Below are positions 44,957 through 55,214 of a stretch of DNA of 64,000 nt, one piece after another; positions within the stretch are counted from its first letter, which is position 1; every line of letters starts with the position of its first letter. The stretch is taken from the NCBI GenBank assembly GCA_003054495.1, contig CP028514.1:1341501-1405500 (forward strand), read 5' to 3'. Origin of the DNA: Carboxydocella thermautotrophica. Lineage in GTDB: Bacteria > Bacillota > GCA-003054495 > Carboxydocellales > Carboxydocellaceae. The translations under genes and the position numbers were made by a program. The notes beneath the pieces were generated by a model, which ran no database searches, was not told the origin of the DNA, and saw only the letters and a program-made list of their open reading frames with translations.

Positions 44957-46066
44957 TTGAAAGAAAAATTTATACGTCACCATGGCGGTAACATTTGGCG
45001 ATTCAGAAAAGTTATCGATTTTTCTGCCAATATAAACCCCGAAGGGTTATCTCCAAACGTAGTAGCAGCAATTAAAGACAATCTTAATTTATTAGTTCAT
45101 TACCCTGATCCTGAATGCACAGAATTAACTCAAATTTTTTGTAAAAAAAACAACCTGGATCCGGGTTACTGTTTGTGGGGAAATGGCGCCGCTGAACTTT
45201 TTTATTTATTGTTCAAATATCTAAAACCAGGCACCATTCATCTTCCTATTCCTTCTTTTTGTGAGTATGAAGGTGCTGCTTTAGCAGCTGATGCGGAAAT
45301 ACGGTTCTGGTCATTTGCAAAAGAAAATAACTGGGATATAGACTGGCTTGAGATAATAGCTGAAGCAAACCCTGGAGACCTGTTAGTAATTACCAATCCT
45401 AACAACCCTACAGGATTTCTCTGGGAGAAGCAGAGACTTTTACCAGTGATTGATCGTGCTTATTCTAAAAATGTAAATGTCTTGATTGATGAGGCCTTTA
45501 TTGACTTTGTCGATGAACCTGAAAAATCATCTTTTATACAAGATTTCTATCAATGGCCTAATCTATTTATAAGCTATTCACTTACAAAATTTTATGCCAT
45601 ACCAGGTCTAAGACTGGGAATTTTACTGGCTAATAAAGAGATGATATCCTCTTTGAAATTTCATAAGGACCCCTGGAATGTTAACTTATTGGCCCAGGTA
45701 GCAGGAGCAGCAGCTTTACAGGATTCTGCTTACGAGGCTATTAGTAGAAAACTAGCCAAAAAAAGGCGTGAAGCAATGATTGAATTAATAGAGGACTATC
45801 TGGTACCAGCGGGTGTAAATTTTTGGTTACCACAGGCCAACTATGTTCTCCTGGAGTTGCCAGTACCTGTCTCAGATGTAGAACAAAAAATTAGAGATGC
45901 CGGTTTTCTAATTCGCAACTGCCAGAACTTTCGTGGACTAAATGAATATTATTGTCGTGTTGCTATAAGAACAGAAGCGGAAAATCGGGCATTAATTTTA
46001 ACTATGCAAGAAATAATTACTGAGGTGAAAAAAAGTGCCGAAAGTCTTACTGGTAAGACATGGTGA
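44957..46066 (+). CDS. cobD: L-threonine-O-3-phosphate decarboxylase, CobD/HisC-like
   Basis: This PLP enzyme supplies aminopropanol phosphate for the nucleotide loop. It starts with IRHHGGNIWRF, has DFSANINPEG, ITNPNNPTG, and the SYSLTKFYAIPGLRLG lysine motif. HisC aminotransferases are close, but the cobS/cobC neighbours and the HHGGN start favour CobD. TTG 44957 behind GGGGGT is preferred to TTG 44939. Size 369 residues. Confidence 0.88.
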   Translation: MKEKFIRHHGGNIWRFRKVIDFSANINPEGLSPNVVAAIKDNLNLLVHYPDPECTELTQIFCKKNNLDPGYCLWGNGAAELFYLLFKYLKPGTIHLPIPSFCEYEGAALAADAEIRFWSFAKENNWDIDWLEIIAEANPGDLLVITNPNNPTGFLWEKQRLLPVIDRAYSKNVNVLIDEAFIDFVDEPEKSSFIQDFYQWPNLFISYSLTKFYAIPGLRLGILLANKEMISSLKFHKDPWNVNLLAQVAGAAALQDSAYEAISRKLAKKRREAMIELIEDYLVPAGVNFWLPQANYVLLELPVPVSDVEQKIRDAGFLIRNCQNFRGLNEYYCRVAIRTEAENRALILTMQEIITEVKKSAESLTGKTW

Positions 46067-46649
46067 AACAATCTGGAACAATCAATTACGCTACCAGGGA
46101 CATACTGACATCCCGTTGAGTGAAATTGGACGCCAGCAAGCAGAAAGATTAGCATTACGACTAAAAAACTGGCCGATAACTGCCTTTTATGCCAGTGATT
46201 TGTCCCGAGCGCAAGAAACAGCCCAGATTATTGCCAGGTATCATCAAAAACCTGTAGTGTTATGTAATGGATTTAGAGAAACGAAGTTTGGCGCTTGGGA
46301 AGGATTAACCTATAAGGAGATAGCAGCACAATTTCCTGACGTTTGGAATGCATGGCAACGGGACCCTGTTAATGTCGTTATACCGCAAGGTGAAAGTGTT
46401 TCACAAGTAGCAGACAGGGCATGGAAGGCTTTACAACAAATCCTGTGTCAGCACAGGGACGATGATATGATTCTAATTGCCTCCCATGGTGGTACCATTC
46501 GTTTAATCTTAGCCCGTGCTTTACAAATGAATCTTAATCTGTTCTGGAATATCCGACAGGACAACACCGCTCTTAATATTATCGATGCATATAATGACCG
46601 TTATATAATTAGCCTGGTAAATGACACCAGTCACCTGGAACAAATTTAA
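46035..46649 (+). CDS. cobC: Alpha-ribazole phosphatase-like histidine phosphatase
   Basis: It has the RHGETIWN phosphohistidine motif near residue 8, SDLSRAQETAQII, and the second catalytic His in LIASHGGTIR. In this operon it most likely removes the 5' phosphate of alpha-ribazole phosphate (CobC). Other phosphoglycerate-mutase-like roles cannot be ruled out by sequence. GTG start seven bases after GAGGTGA; overlaps cobD by 32 bases. Confidence 0.85.
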   Translation: MPKVLLVRHGETIWNNQLRYQGHTDIPLSEIGRQQAERLALRLKNWPITAFYASDLSRAQETAQIIARYHQKPVVLCNGFRETKFGAWEGLTYKEIAAQFPDVWNAWQRDPVNVVIPQGESVSQVADRAWKALQQILCQHRDDDMILIASHGGTIRLILARALQMNLNLFWNIRQDNTALNIIDAYNDRYIISLVNDTSHLEQI

Positions 46650-46671
46650 TGCCCGAATTGGGCATTTTTTT
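46649..46671 (+). terminator. Terminator of the late cobalamin operon
   Basis: ATGCCC and GGGCAT form a 6-bp stem with a 5-base loop, followed by seven T residues. Confidence 0.8.
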
Positions 46672-46672
46672 C

Positions 46673-46701
46673 TTGGCGTACTATTATGATTGTGCTATAA
46701 T
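46673..46701 (+). promoter_or_regulatory. SigA-type promoter of guaB
   Basis: TTGGCG and TATAAT are separated by 17 bases, with an upstream TGC that makes an extended -10. No guanine riboswitch is seen in the leader. Confidence 0.72.
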
Positions 46702-46717
46702 AATGGGAAATATTTAG

Positions 46718-48208
<1,491 letters not shown>

Positions 48209-48213
48209 ACAAT

Positions 48214-48241
48214 AGAGGTCTGGAGTTTGTTCCAGACCTCT
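48214..48241 (+). terminator. First hairpin after guaB
   Basis: AGAGGTCTGGA and TCCAGACCTCT form a perfect 11-bp stem around GTTTGT. Only a short TT follows, so a second hairpin probably completes termination. Confidence 0.65.
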
Positions 48242-48248
48242 TAACATT

Positions 48249-48272
48249 ACCAGCAGGATTTTGCTGGTTTTA
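48249..48272 (+). terminator. Second hairpin after guaB
   Basis: ACCAGCA and TGCTGGT form a 7-bp stem with a 6-base loop, followed by TTTAT. Two hairpins in a row after guaB suggest strong termination. Confidence 0.65.
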
Positions 48273-48313
48273 TCGAGAATTATATTATGTTGAGATTATA
48301 ATTGTGGAGGCGA

Positions 48314-48703
48314 ATGTTCTTGCAAGAATTGCTATTTTATTCCCAGTTAGCTGTAACAGCTCTGGCCATTATGTGGTATATATTTGCAGCCTTTCAGGGA
48401 TTTAAGTTTTTAACTGGTCAAATGACTACTACAGAAATGGTACCTTCTCTTAAAAACCTTACCATGTTAGGACTTCTATTTTCAATTTTAAGCATATTAT
48501 TTACTGGTTTCTATAACCTGACTACTGAAAAAGTTTTTTGGGAAAATATTATGCTGGTCTCGATTGTGGATATTTTATTTAATGCTGCAGTATTGCATAT
48601 GCTTTACTGGAAATGGCGCCCTTACTGGCCTGCTGCCACAACCATCTTAACTATTTTTATTGATGCTTTTTTAAGAGTAATGTTTACCAAATTTTATTTA
48701 TAG
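48314..48703 (+). CDS. Four-helix membrane protein of unknown function
   Basis: The ~130-residue protein has about four hydrophobic segments (for example AVTALAIMWYIFAAFQGF, LTMLGLLFSILSILFTGFY and a C-terminal one). GGAGG at 48306-48310 is 3 bases from ATG 48314 and 9 from TTG 48320, so either could be used. No family was recognised. It comes 24 bases before a MoxR-type ATPase gene. Confidence 0.65.
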   Translation: MFLQELLFYSQLAVTALAIMWYIFAAFQGFKFLTGQMTTTEMVPSLKNLTMLGLLFSILSILFTGFYNLTTEKVFWENIMLVSIVDILFNAAVLHMLYWKWRPYWPAATTILTIFIDAFLRVMFTKFYL

Positions 48704-48726
48704 AGATAAAGGGAAGAGGGGAGAAA

Positions 48727-49587
48727 ATGGTAAACAGTTTAGACCAACTCAAACAGTTATTTATTGAAAATAACTACTGTCCTGATGACCGTACAGTAAT
48801 GGCAGTTTTTCTGGCTTTAAAGTTAAAAAAACCATTATTGGTTGAGGGCCCTGCAGGGGTAGGCAAAACTGAATTGGCCAAAGTTATCTCTAAAAGTTTA
48901 AACAGGCCTCTCATTCGCCTCCAGTGCTATGAAGGGCTAGATGAAAGCAAAGCATTATTTGAATGGAATTATCAAAAACAACTTTTATACATTCAGACAT
49001 TGGTGAATCAGGGTTCTAACTGGCAGGATATTAAGAAGAATATTTTTAGTGAAGAATTTTATCTAGCCCGCCCAATTTTGCAGGCATTAACTGCTGAAAA
49101 GCCAGTAGTTCTGTTAATTGATGAGATTGATAAAAGCGACCAGGAATTCGAAAGTTTCCTGCTAGAAGCACTGGCTGAATATCAAGTTACCATTCCCGAA
49201 ATCGGTACTATCAAAGCCAAACATATTCCTTTTGTTTTGTTAACCAGCAATAACACAAGAGCATTCAGTGAAGCATTAAAACGACGTTGTCTCCATCTTT
49301 ACATTGATTATCCTGACAAGGAAAGAGAGTTAGAAATAATTCTAAAAAAATTGCCTGATCTGGATAAAATATTGGCTGAAAAAATTATCACTTTTACCAG
49401 TAATATCAGAAAACAAAAGATCAAGAAATCACCTAGTATAGCTGAAGTAATAGAGTGGGCCCAATCTGCCCTTGTAAGCGGCCAAAAAGACCTTAACATA
49501 GACTGGGTTCAGCAATCATTATGCGTATTACTAAAATATGAAGAAGATATCAAGACAATCATGCCAAAGGTGGCCTCACTCCTATGA
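48727..49587 (+). CDS. MoxR-family AAA+ ATPase
   Basis: The 286-residue protein has Walker A VEGPAGVGKTELAK, Walker B VLLIDEIDKSDQEFE, and sensor motif LLTSNNTRAFSEALKRRC. MoxR ATPases act as chaperones that install cofactors or activate protein complexes, usually with a VWA-domain partner, which here is the next gene, overlapping by four bases. The client is not evident. Confidence 0.9.
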   Translation: MVNSLDQLKQLFIENNYCPDDRTVMAVFLALKLKKPLLVEGPAGVGKTELAKVISKSLNRPLIRLQCYEGLDESKALFEWNYQKQLLYIQTLVNQGSNWQDIKKNIFSEEFYLARPILQALTAEKPVVLLIDEIDKSDQEFESFLLEALAEYQVTIPEIGTIKAKHIPFVLLTSNNTRAFSEALKRRCLHLYIDYPDKERELEIILKKLPDLDKILAEKIITFTSNIRKQKIKKSPSIAEVIEWAQSALVSGQKDLNIDWVQQSLCVLLKYEEDIKTIMPKVASLL

Positions 49588-50891
49588 TAGTGAGGAAAAT
49601 ACTCCAAATAATTAATGAGTTGCGCGAATACGGTTATCCAGTTTGTACTGATGAAGTTTGTGATTTCTTACAGGCACTAACAATTATCCCATCTACAGAA
49701 TGGAATTTGAAAGATTTACTTTACATTACGCTGGTTAAAGATGATATACAGGCCAAGATGCTTGAAACTATACTATTTTATAAATCTTCAGAACTTCCAG
49801 TTGGAAATATTGTCGGTGATAGAGAATTTACAAGTAGTGAATATGGTCAACCCGAAGCTTTTAAAGAAAAGCTATTTCAGTATATTGTTCTCGGAGATAT
49901 GAATAGTTTAAAGCGGATTATAAGTAAGTCATTGGACTATATTTCAGAAAAAAATCTTAATCTTAGCTACGAAGAATTTAATAAAAAGATAAAAGTTTTT
50001 TTGGAATGGAAAATTACTGAGAACAAGCTCTTAAAAACTGAAGATCCCCAATTAATAATTAATTTAGAAAGTGCACGAGAGATTTTTGAGAACGAGGTAA
50101 AAAAATTTTGGTATAACAAACTAAGTATAGAAAATAAAAAAGATTTTATAAAAGAAAACATGTTAGTGAACAAGGACCTGGGATCACTTGATACAAAAGA
50201 ACAAATGGTAATTGAGCAACACATTCAAAAACTTACAAGATACCTGGCAATGAAAAAAAGCAGGCGCTGGATACGTGCCAAGTCAGGACTTTTTGACTTT
50301 AAAAAAACTTTTTCGACTTCAATAAGACACAATTTTCTCCCCTATCATTTATATTATAAAAAGCCCAAAATTACTAAGACAAATCTATACGTTCTTTGCG
50401 ATATTTCTGGCTCAGTTAGTCCATACGCCTTGTTTTTACTACAGCTTGTTCAAGGGATTTATAATGTTTTTAAAAATGTTAAAGCCTTTGTGTTTGTGGA
50501 TCAGGTAGCAGAAATTTCCCATTTGCTTGCACAGGAAAGAATGTCTAAAGAATTAATTACCGAACTTTTCAATAGTCAGGCGTCTATTAGCGGGTTTAGT
50601 AATTACGCTTTAGTCGGACAGCAAATTTGTAATCTTCTATCTGATCACCATTATTTCCATAGTATATTAATAGTAATTGGTGATTGTCGCACCAATTACC
50701 AGCCTGCTGGTATCCAATACTGGCGAGGTCTATGCAGTAAATTTAATAAAACAATATTTTTAAATCCTGAACCCATTGAGCGCTGGAATCAAGATGACTC
50801 ACAGGTAAAAGATTTTATGCCATTATTTCATTATTTTTTCGAGTGTCGAAATATCAATCAGCTGGAAAAAATCATAAGTTTTTTGCTATAA
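49584..50891 (+). CDS. VWA-domain (CoxE-like) protein
   Basis: The 435-residue protein has a helical N-terminal region and a C-terminal VWA domain with the MIDAS motif LCDISGSVSPYALF and VIGDCRTNYQP. It resembles CoxE-like partners of MoxR ATPases that serve CO dehydrogenase and other metalloenzymes. No coxL/S/M genes are present here, so the client is unknown. It overlaps the ATPase gene by four bases. Confidence 0.85.
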   Translation: MIVRKILQIINELREYGYPVCTDEVCDFLQALTIIPSTEWNLKDLLYITLVKDDIQAKMLETILFYKSSELPVGNIVGDREFTSSEYGQPEAFKEKLFQYIVLGDMNSLKRIISKSLDYISEKNLNLSYEEFNKKIKVFLEWKITENKLLKTEDPQLIINLESAREIFENEVKKFWYNKLSIENKKDFIKENMLVNKDLGSLDTKEQMVIEQHIQKLTRYLAMKKSRRWIRAKSGLFDFKKTFSTSIRHNFLPYHLYYKKPKITKTNLYVLCDISGSVSPYALFLLQLVQGIYNVFKNVKAFVFVDQVAEISHLLAQERMSKELITELFNSQASISGFSNYALVGQQICNLLSDHHYFHSILIVIGDCRTNYQPAGIQYWRGLCSKFNKTIFLNPEPIERWNQDDSQVKDFMPLFHYFFECRNINQLEKIISFLL

Positions 50892-50923
50892 TATAAGTAA
50901 CTAAACAACAAGGTGGGATTATT

Positions 50924-51151
50924 GTGAATCTAAAAGTATGTCTTAATGTAGATAGCTTAAAAAAAGATGAAGTTAGAAAACTAATAAAGGATGTAGAGAT
51001 TTTTTGCACTTGCGGTTTGCGTTTGCATGCCCTGGACTTTGAACATTCTGAAGTTTGCCCTGAATGTGGCCGCGAGTATCATTTACAGGATGGGATTGGA
51101 CATTTTCATATTATTATAAATAAACCAACAGAAGAAAAAGGATATTATTAA
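50924..51151 (+). CDS. Zinc-ribbon protein of unknown function
   Basis: The 75-residue protein has an N-terminal segment of mixed structure and a CTCGLRLHAL plus VCPECGREYH zinc knuckle. GTG start behind AAGGTGGG. It follows the VWA gene by 32 bases and could be part of that operon. It is the last gene before the cobalamin riboswitch. Confidence 0.65.
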   Translation: MNLKVCLNVDSLKKDEVRKLIKDVEIFCTCGLRLHALDFEHSEVCPECGREYHLQDGIGHFHIIINKPTEEKGYY

Positions 51152-51225
51152 ATATTTTTGTTCATGAAAGCAGGAAAACCTGAAAAGGTGTAGAATAAAT
51201 GTAATTAATATAGCTGAATATTATG

Positions 51226-51387
51226 ACAACAGGTGCCTCTTTTGAGAGGAGAATAGGGAATCAGGTGCAAATCCTGAGCGGTCCCGCCACTGTAATCGGG
51301 GAGCAACTACCAATATGCCACTGGCTACTATTGCTGGGAAGGCGGTAGCATTGTTATGATCCGAGAGCCAGGAGACCTGCCTGTTGT
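51226..51387 (+). ncRNA. Cobalamin (B12) riboswitch for cobT-bzaA-bzaB
   Basis: The B12 aptamer is recognised from CGGTCCCGCCACTGTAA (about 51279-51295) and the B12 box GAGCCAGGAGACCTGCC (51366-51382). A perfect 8-bp P1 (ACAACAGG, 51226-51233, with CCTGTTGT, 51380-51387) closes it. A terminator at 51418-51447 makes this a transcription-level OFF switch with cobalamin. It fills most of the 330-base gap before cobT. Confidence 0.95.
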
Positions 51388-51417
51388 TATAGCAGATAAC
51401 TGTGGATGATGGTAAAG

Positions 51418-51447
51418 TCCGCGGCATGTTTCATGCTGCGGATTTTT
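51418..51447 (+). terminator. Riboswitch expression-platform terminator
   Basis: TCCGCGGCATG and CATGCTGCGGA pair over 11 positions with one G-U around TTT, followed by TTTTT. It should form when cobalamin is bound. Confidence 0.85.
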
Positions 51448-51483
51448 AATTTTATCTTATAAAATTTGAGGGAGGTAGTTAAA

Positions 51484-52536
51484 ATGGATTTGTTAAAGCG
51501 CACCATCAGTTCAATAGTCCCCCTTAATACTGAAGCGATGCAGCAAGCCCAGGTAAGACTGGATATTCTGACCAAGCCACTGGGGAGTTTAGGAAGATTA
51601 GAAAGTATAGCTAAACAGCTAGCTGGCATTACAGGAAATCCGCGTCCCCAAATATCTAAAAAATGTGTGGTTGTTATGGCGGGTGACCATGGTGTAGCTA
51701 GCGAGGGAGTAAGTGCTTTCCCTTCTGAAGTTACATACCAGATGGTAGCCAATTTTATCCGGGGTGGAGCAGGAATCAATGTTTTAGCGCGCCATTCTAA
51801 TGCAGATGTGTTTGTAGTGGATATGGGAGTGGCAGTAGATATAGACCTGCCAGGTGTAATAAACAGAAAAATAGATTACGGTACCCGTAATATGGTCATC
51901 GAACCGGCGATGACTTATGAACAAGCAGTAAAGGCGTTAGAAGCCGGGGTTGAAATAGCAAAAGATCTAATAAAAAATCAGGGTTATACTCTGCTGGCAA
52001 CTGGAGAAATGGGCATTGCTAATACTACTCCAAGTTCAGCGCTGTTAGCTGTATTTGGGGGTCTAAAGGTTGAAGATGTTTGTGGCCGTGGTACAGGAAT
52101 CGATGAGGCCGGCCTAAAAAATAAACAAAATGCTATAAGGAAAGCAATCGAAGTAAACCAGCCCAATGTAAATGATCCTATTGATGTTTTAGCTAAAGTA
52201 GGTGGTTACGAAATTGCTGGATTGGCCGGTTTGATCCTGGGTGCTGCTGCCAATAAAACACCCATTATTATAGATGGGTTTATCTCCTCCGCAGCAGCAC
52301 TAATAGCACAACGGATTGCTCCGCTGAGTGTTGAATATATGATTCCTTCCCATGCCTCAGAGGAACCTGGTCATAAAATGATCCTTGAATTATTGGGATT
52401 GAAACCCATGCTCTTGCTAAATATGCGCCTGGGTGAAGGTACAGGTGCTGCTTTAGCAATGCATATTGTTGAAGGCGCTTGTAAAATCATTAATGAAATG
52501 GCTACCTTCGCAGATGCTGGAGTGACTGGCCCATGA
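51484..52536 (+). CDS. cobT: Nicotinate-nucleotide--dimethylbenzimidazole phosphoribosyltransferase
   Basis: CobT activates the cobamide lower ligand by adding ribose phosphate from nicotinate mononucleotide. The 350 residues include LGRLESIAKQLAGI, GDHGVASEGVSAFP, GEMGIANTTPSSALLAV and GRGTGIDEAGLKNK, all typical. ATG 51484 behind GGGAGGTAG is chosen. It is followed by two thiC paralogues, overlapping as ATGA, which suggests the ligand is made by them. Confidence 0.96.
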   Translation: MDLLKRTISSIVPLNTEAMQQAQVRLDILTKPLGSLGRLESIAKQLAGITGNPRPQISKKCVVVMAGDHGVASEGVSAFPSEVTYQMVANFIRGGAGINVLARHSNADVFVVDMGVAVDIDLPGVINRKIDYGTRNMVIEPAMTYEQAVKALEAGVEIAKDLIKNQGYTLLATGEMGIANTTPSSALLAVFGGLKVEDVCGRGTGIDEAGLKNKQNAIRKAIEVNQPNVNDPIDVLAKVGGYEIAGLAGLILGAAANKTPIIIDGFISSAAALIAQRIAPLSVEYMIPSHASEEPGHKMILELLGLKPMLLLNMRLGEGTGAALAMHIVEGACKIINEMATFADAGVTGP

Positions 52537-53651
52537 CGTCCGTTCTGGAAAATGCTTCACAGGGCCAAATCACGTCAACCATGGAGTTTGTTGCCAGCCA
52601 AGAAAACATTACAAAAGAAGAACTAGCCCGGGGAATAGCCCGGGGAGAAATTGTTATCCTGAATAATCGTAATCATAAAAATATCAAACCAGTTGGTGTA
52701 GGCTATCCTTTATCAGCCAAAGTAAACGCTAGTATAGGCACCTTAAAACATTTTATCAATCATACAGAAGAAATTGAGAAACTTAAAAGCGCAGAAGCAG
52801 CTGGTGCCGATACCATTATGGATTTGTCCAGTGGAGGAACCTCTCAGCAAAGCGATGAGTTTCGCCGAAATCTAATCCGGGAAACATCTTTACCTGTCGG
52901 AACTCTCCCTCTTTACCAGGCATTAATCGAAGCGAGAGAAAAATATGGATCCTGTCTGAAAATGTCGGCGAGTCAGTTATTTGAAACTATAGAAAAGCAG
53001 GCTGAAGACGGTATCTCTTTCATGGGTTTTCATTGTTCTTTAAATCAATTCACCCTGGATCTTTACTTGAAACAAAACCGTCAAGAGCCGATTGTAAGTT
53101 ATGGCGGTACTTTTCTAACTGCCTGGATGTTAGAGCATAAAAAGGAAAATCCATTATACGAACACTATGATAAGCTATTGAAGATCCTGAAAAAACACGA
53201 CATAGTTTTAAGCCTGGCTGATGCTTTTCGTCCCGGCAGTGTCCATGATTCGTTAGATACAGTTCAAACAGCAGAACTAGCTGTAATAGGTTATCTAGTA
53301 AAAAGAGCAAGAGATTTTGGAGTGCAAGTCCAGGTTAAAGGCCCTGGTCACACTCCTATTCAGGATATCCATCCTACAATTAACTTAATGAAGAAATTGA
53401 CCTCCAATAGTCCATACTTCGTTTTTGGCCCCATTGTAACTGATATTGCACCTGGTTATGATCATCTAACCAGTGCCATTGGGGGAGCATTGGCTGTCGC
53501 TGCCGGTGCCGACTTTATCTGTTATGTTACACCAGCAGAACATGTTGCTTTTCCCACTGTAGAACACGTTTACGCAGGGGTGGAAGCGGCAAAAAAAGCA
53601 GCTAGATTTGGCGATCATTATAGACTTCAGAAAGGGAGGAAGGGGAAGTGA
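52533..53651 (+). CDS. bzaA: ThiC paralogue without the C-terminal Fe-S motif (BzaA-like)
   Basis: The 372-residue protein aligns through the ThiC fold (NASIGT, AGADTIMDLSSGG, FMGFHCSLN, GPGHTPIQDIHPT, TDIAPGYDHLTSAIGGALA) with the neighbour at 53648, but stops about 60 residues early, before the CxxC cluster. ThiC paralogues next to cobT make 5-hydroxybenzimidazole from aminoimidazole ribotide in the anaerobic bza pathway; bzaA/bzaB pairs are known. Lacking its own [4Fe-4S] motif, this subunit probably needs its partner. The BzaA/BzaB labels are inferred from context. Confidence 0.78.
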   Translation: MTSVLENASQGQITSTMEFVASQENITKEELARGIARGEIVILNNRNHKNIKPVGVGYPLSAKVNASIGTLKHFINHTEEIEKLKSAEAAGADTIMDLSSGGTSQQSDEFRRNLIRETSLPVGTLPLYQALIEAREKYGSCLKMSASQLFETIEKQAEDGISFMGFHCSLNQFTLDLYLKQNRQEPIVSYGGTFLTAWMLEHKKENPLYEHYDKLLKILKKHDIVLSLADAFRPGSVHDSLDTVQTAELAVIGYLVKRARDFGVQVQVKGPGHTPIQDIHPTINLMKKLTSNSPYFVFGPIVTDIAPGYDHLTSAIGGALAVAAGADFICYVTPAEHVAFPTVEHVYAGVEAAKKAARFGDHYRLQKGRKGK

Positions 53652-54952
53652 CTCAACTGGAAATGGCCCGTCAGGGGATCATTAGCAAAGAAATGGAGTA
53701 TGTTGCGGCAAAGGAAAAAGTATCACCTGAATTTATTCGCCAGGGAGTAGCAGAAGGGACGATTGTTATATTGAAAAACAAAAACCGCAAAGATAGTAAT
53801 CCGGTTGCCATCGGCAAAGGGTTAAGAACAAAGGTGAATGCCAGTGTCGGAACCAGCCCTGATAGCACCAGTCTGGAACTGGAACTGGAAAAACTTCAGG
53901 TTGCAGAAAAGGCCGGTGCAGACACGATTATGGATTTGAGCACTGGCGGGGATATCAATGGAATTCGGAAAGAAATCCTGGCTAAAACCAAATTACCTGT
54001 TGGCTCTGTGCCCATTTATCAAACAGCAATAGAAGCAATCGCCAAATACGGTAGTATTGTCGAAATGAAAGCTGAAGATATCTTTGCTACTATTGAGGCT
54101 CATGCTGCTGATGGGATAGATTTTATGGCTATCCATTGTGCCCTGAATTTTGATGTGGTCAACCGGCTGAAAAAACAGGGAAGGACAATGGATATAGTTA
54201 GTCGCGGTGGTGCCTTTTTAACTGGTTGGATGCTGCACAACCAGGCGGAAAATCCTCTCTATACCCAGTTTGATCGGCTTTTAGAAATAGCTAAAAAATA
54301 CGATGTTGTCCTCAGTATTGGTGACGCCATTAGGCCTGGATGTATAGATGATTCTTTAGATCGTGCCCAGGTTCAGGGCCTAATCATTGCTGGAGAACTG
54401 GTTGACCGGGCCCGGGAGTATGGGGTTCAAGTTATGATTGAAGGACCCGGGCATGTGCCAGTACATCATATCCACTCTACGATTCAGTTACAGAAAGAAT
54501 TGAGCAATCAGGCCCCATACTTTGTCCTGGGAACCCTGGTTACAGATATTGCGCCTGGTTATGATCATATTACTTCAGCTATAGGAGGCGCACTGGCTTC
54601 GGCGGCAGGAGCTGACTTTATATGCTATGTTACACCTGCTGAACATTTGCGCTTGCCCACTGCCGCTGATGTCCGGGAAGGAGTAATCGCTGCCAGAATT
54701 GCCGCCCATGCAGGGGATCTGGCTAAAGGCGTCAAAGGGGCGGCTGAATGGGATTTAGCCATGGCCAGGGCTCGTAAATCATTAAACTGGGAAGAACAGA
54801 TGGTTGTAGCAATCGACCGGGAGAGAGCGGAAAAAATACGTTCGGAACGAGCACCTTTAAATTCAAGCGATGATGTTTGTACTATGTGCGGAGATTATTG
54901 TGCCATGAAAGTGGTAAGCCAATATCTTGGCGTTCCGGCCGGAGAGTGTTAA
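53648..54952 (+). CDS. bzaB: ThiC paralogue with Fe-S motif (BzaB-like)
   Basis: The 434-residue radical SAM-type ThiC protein has SVGTSPDSTSLELELEKL, FMAIHCALN, EGPGHVPVHHIHST, TDIAPGYDHITSAIGGALA, and a C-terminal CTMCGDYCAMK cluster that binds the [4Fe-4S]. GTG start overlapping the previous stop. In the pair with 52533 it is probably the catalytic half for 5-hydroxybenzimidazole. A thiamine-specific ThiC is possible, but a cobalamin riboswitch and cobT upstream argue against it. Confidence 0.8.
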   Translation: MTQLEMARQGIISKEMEYVAAKEKVSPEFIRQGVAEGTIVILKNKNRKDSNPVAIGKGLRTKVNASVGTSPDSTSLELELEKLQVAEKAGADTIMDLSTGGDINGIRKEILAKTKLPVGSVPIYQTAIEAIAKYGSIVEMKAEDIFATIEAHAADGIDFMAIHCALNFDVVNRLKKQGRTMDIVSRGGAFLTGWMLHNQAENPLYTQFDRLLEIAKKYDVVLSIGDAIRPGCIDDSLDRAQVQGLIIAGELVDRAREYGVQVMIEGPGHVPVHHIHSTIQLQKELSNQAPYFVLGTLVTDIAPGYDHITSAIGGALASAAGADFICYVTPAEHLRLPTAADVREGVIAARIAAHAGDLAKGVKGAAEWDLAMARARKSLNWEEQMVVAIDRERAEKIRSERAPLNSSDDVCTMCGDYCAMKVVSQYLGVPAGEC

Positions 54953-54978
54953 TTTTTCAGAAAATTATTGTTGCCTTA

Positions 54979-55008
54979 TAGACAATTGAAAAGGACTAAT
55001 GTTATAAT
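54979..55008 (+). promoter_or_regulatory. SigA-type promoter of the cbi operon
   Basis: TAGACA and TATAAT are separated by 18 bases, just before the second cobalamin riboswitch. The -35 has one mismatch. Confidence 0.65.
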
Positions 55009-55025
55009 AAAGCCAACAAAAAAGT

Positions 55026-55163
55026 GTAGCAAGTTTAGGGAAGTCAGTGAAAATCTGACGCGGTCCCGCCACTGTGAAAGGGAGTCTGGTACAAATTAGC
55101 CACTGGCAATTACCGGGAAGGCGTACCAGATGATGATCTTGAGCCAGGAGACCTGCTTGCTAC
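55026..55163 (+). ncRNA. Cobalamin (B12) riboswitch for the cbi operon
   Basis: GCGGTCCCGCCACTGTGAAAG (about 55059) and the B12 box GAGCCAGGAGACCTGC (55141-55156) are clear. P1 is perfect (GTAGCAAG, 55026-55033, with CTTGCTAC, 55156-55163). It is followed by a terminator at 55215. It probably turns off corrin synthesis when cobalamin is plentiful. Confidence 0.95.
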
Positions 55164-55214
55164 TTGCCTTCACCTACGGAGGATAGGGAAAGGCAGGTTG
55201 TTGGTAAGAAGGCT

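Noticed and set aside
51387-51779. 130-codon minus-strand frame across the riboswitch terminator and cobT
   Set aside because: It overlaps a conserved riboswitch platform and the cobT start; a shadow frame.
52533-54952. bzaA/bzaB as one thiC gene split by a frameshift
   Set aside because: Both frames contain the full central ThiC core, so they are tandem paralogues rather than fragments; they overlap cleanly with a new start.
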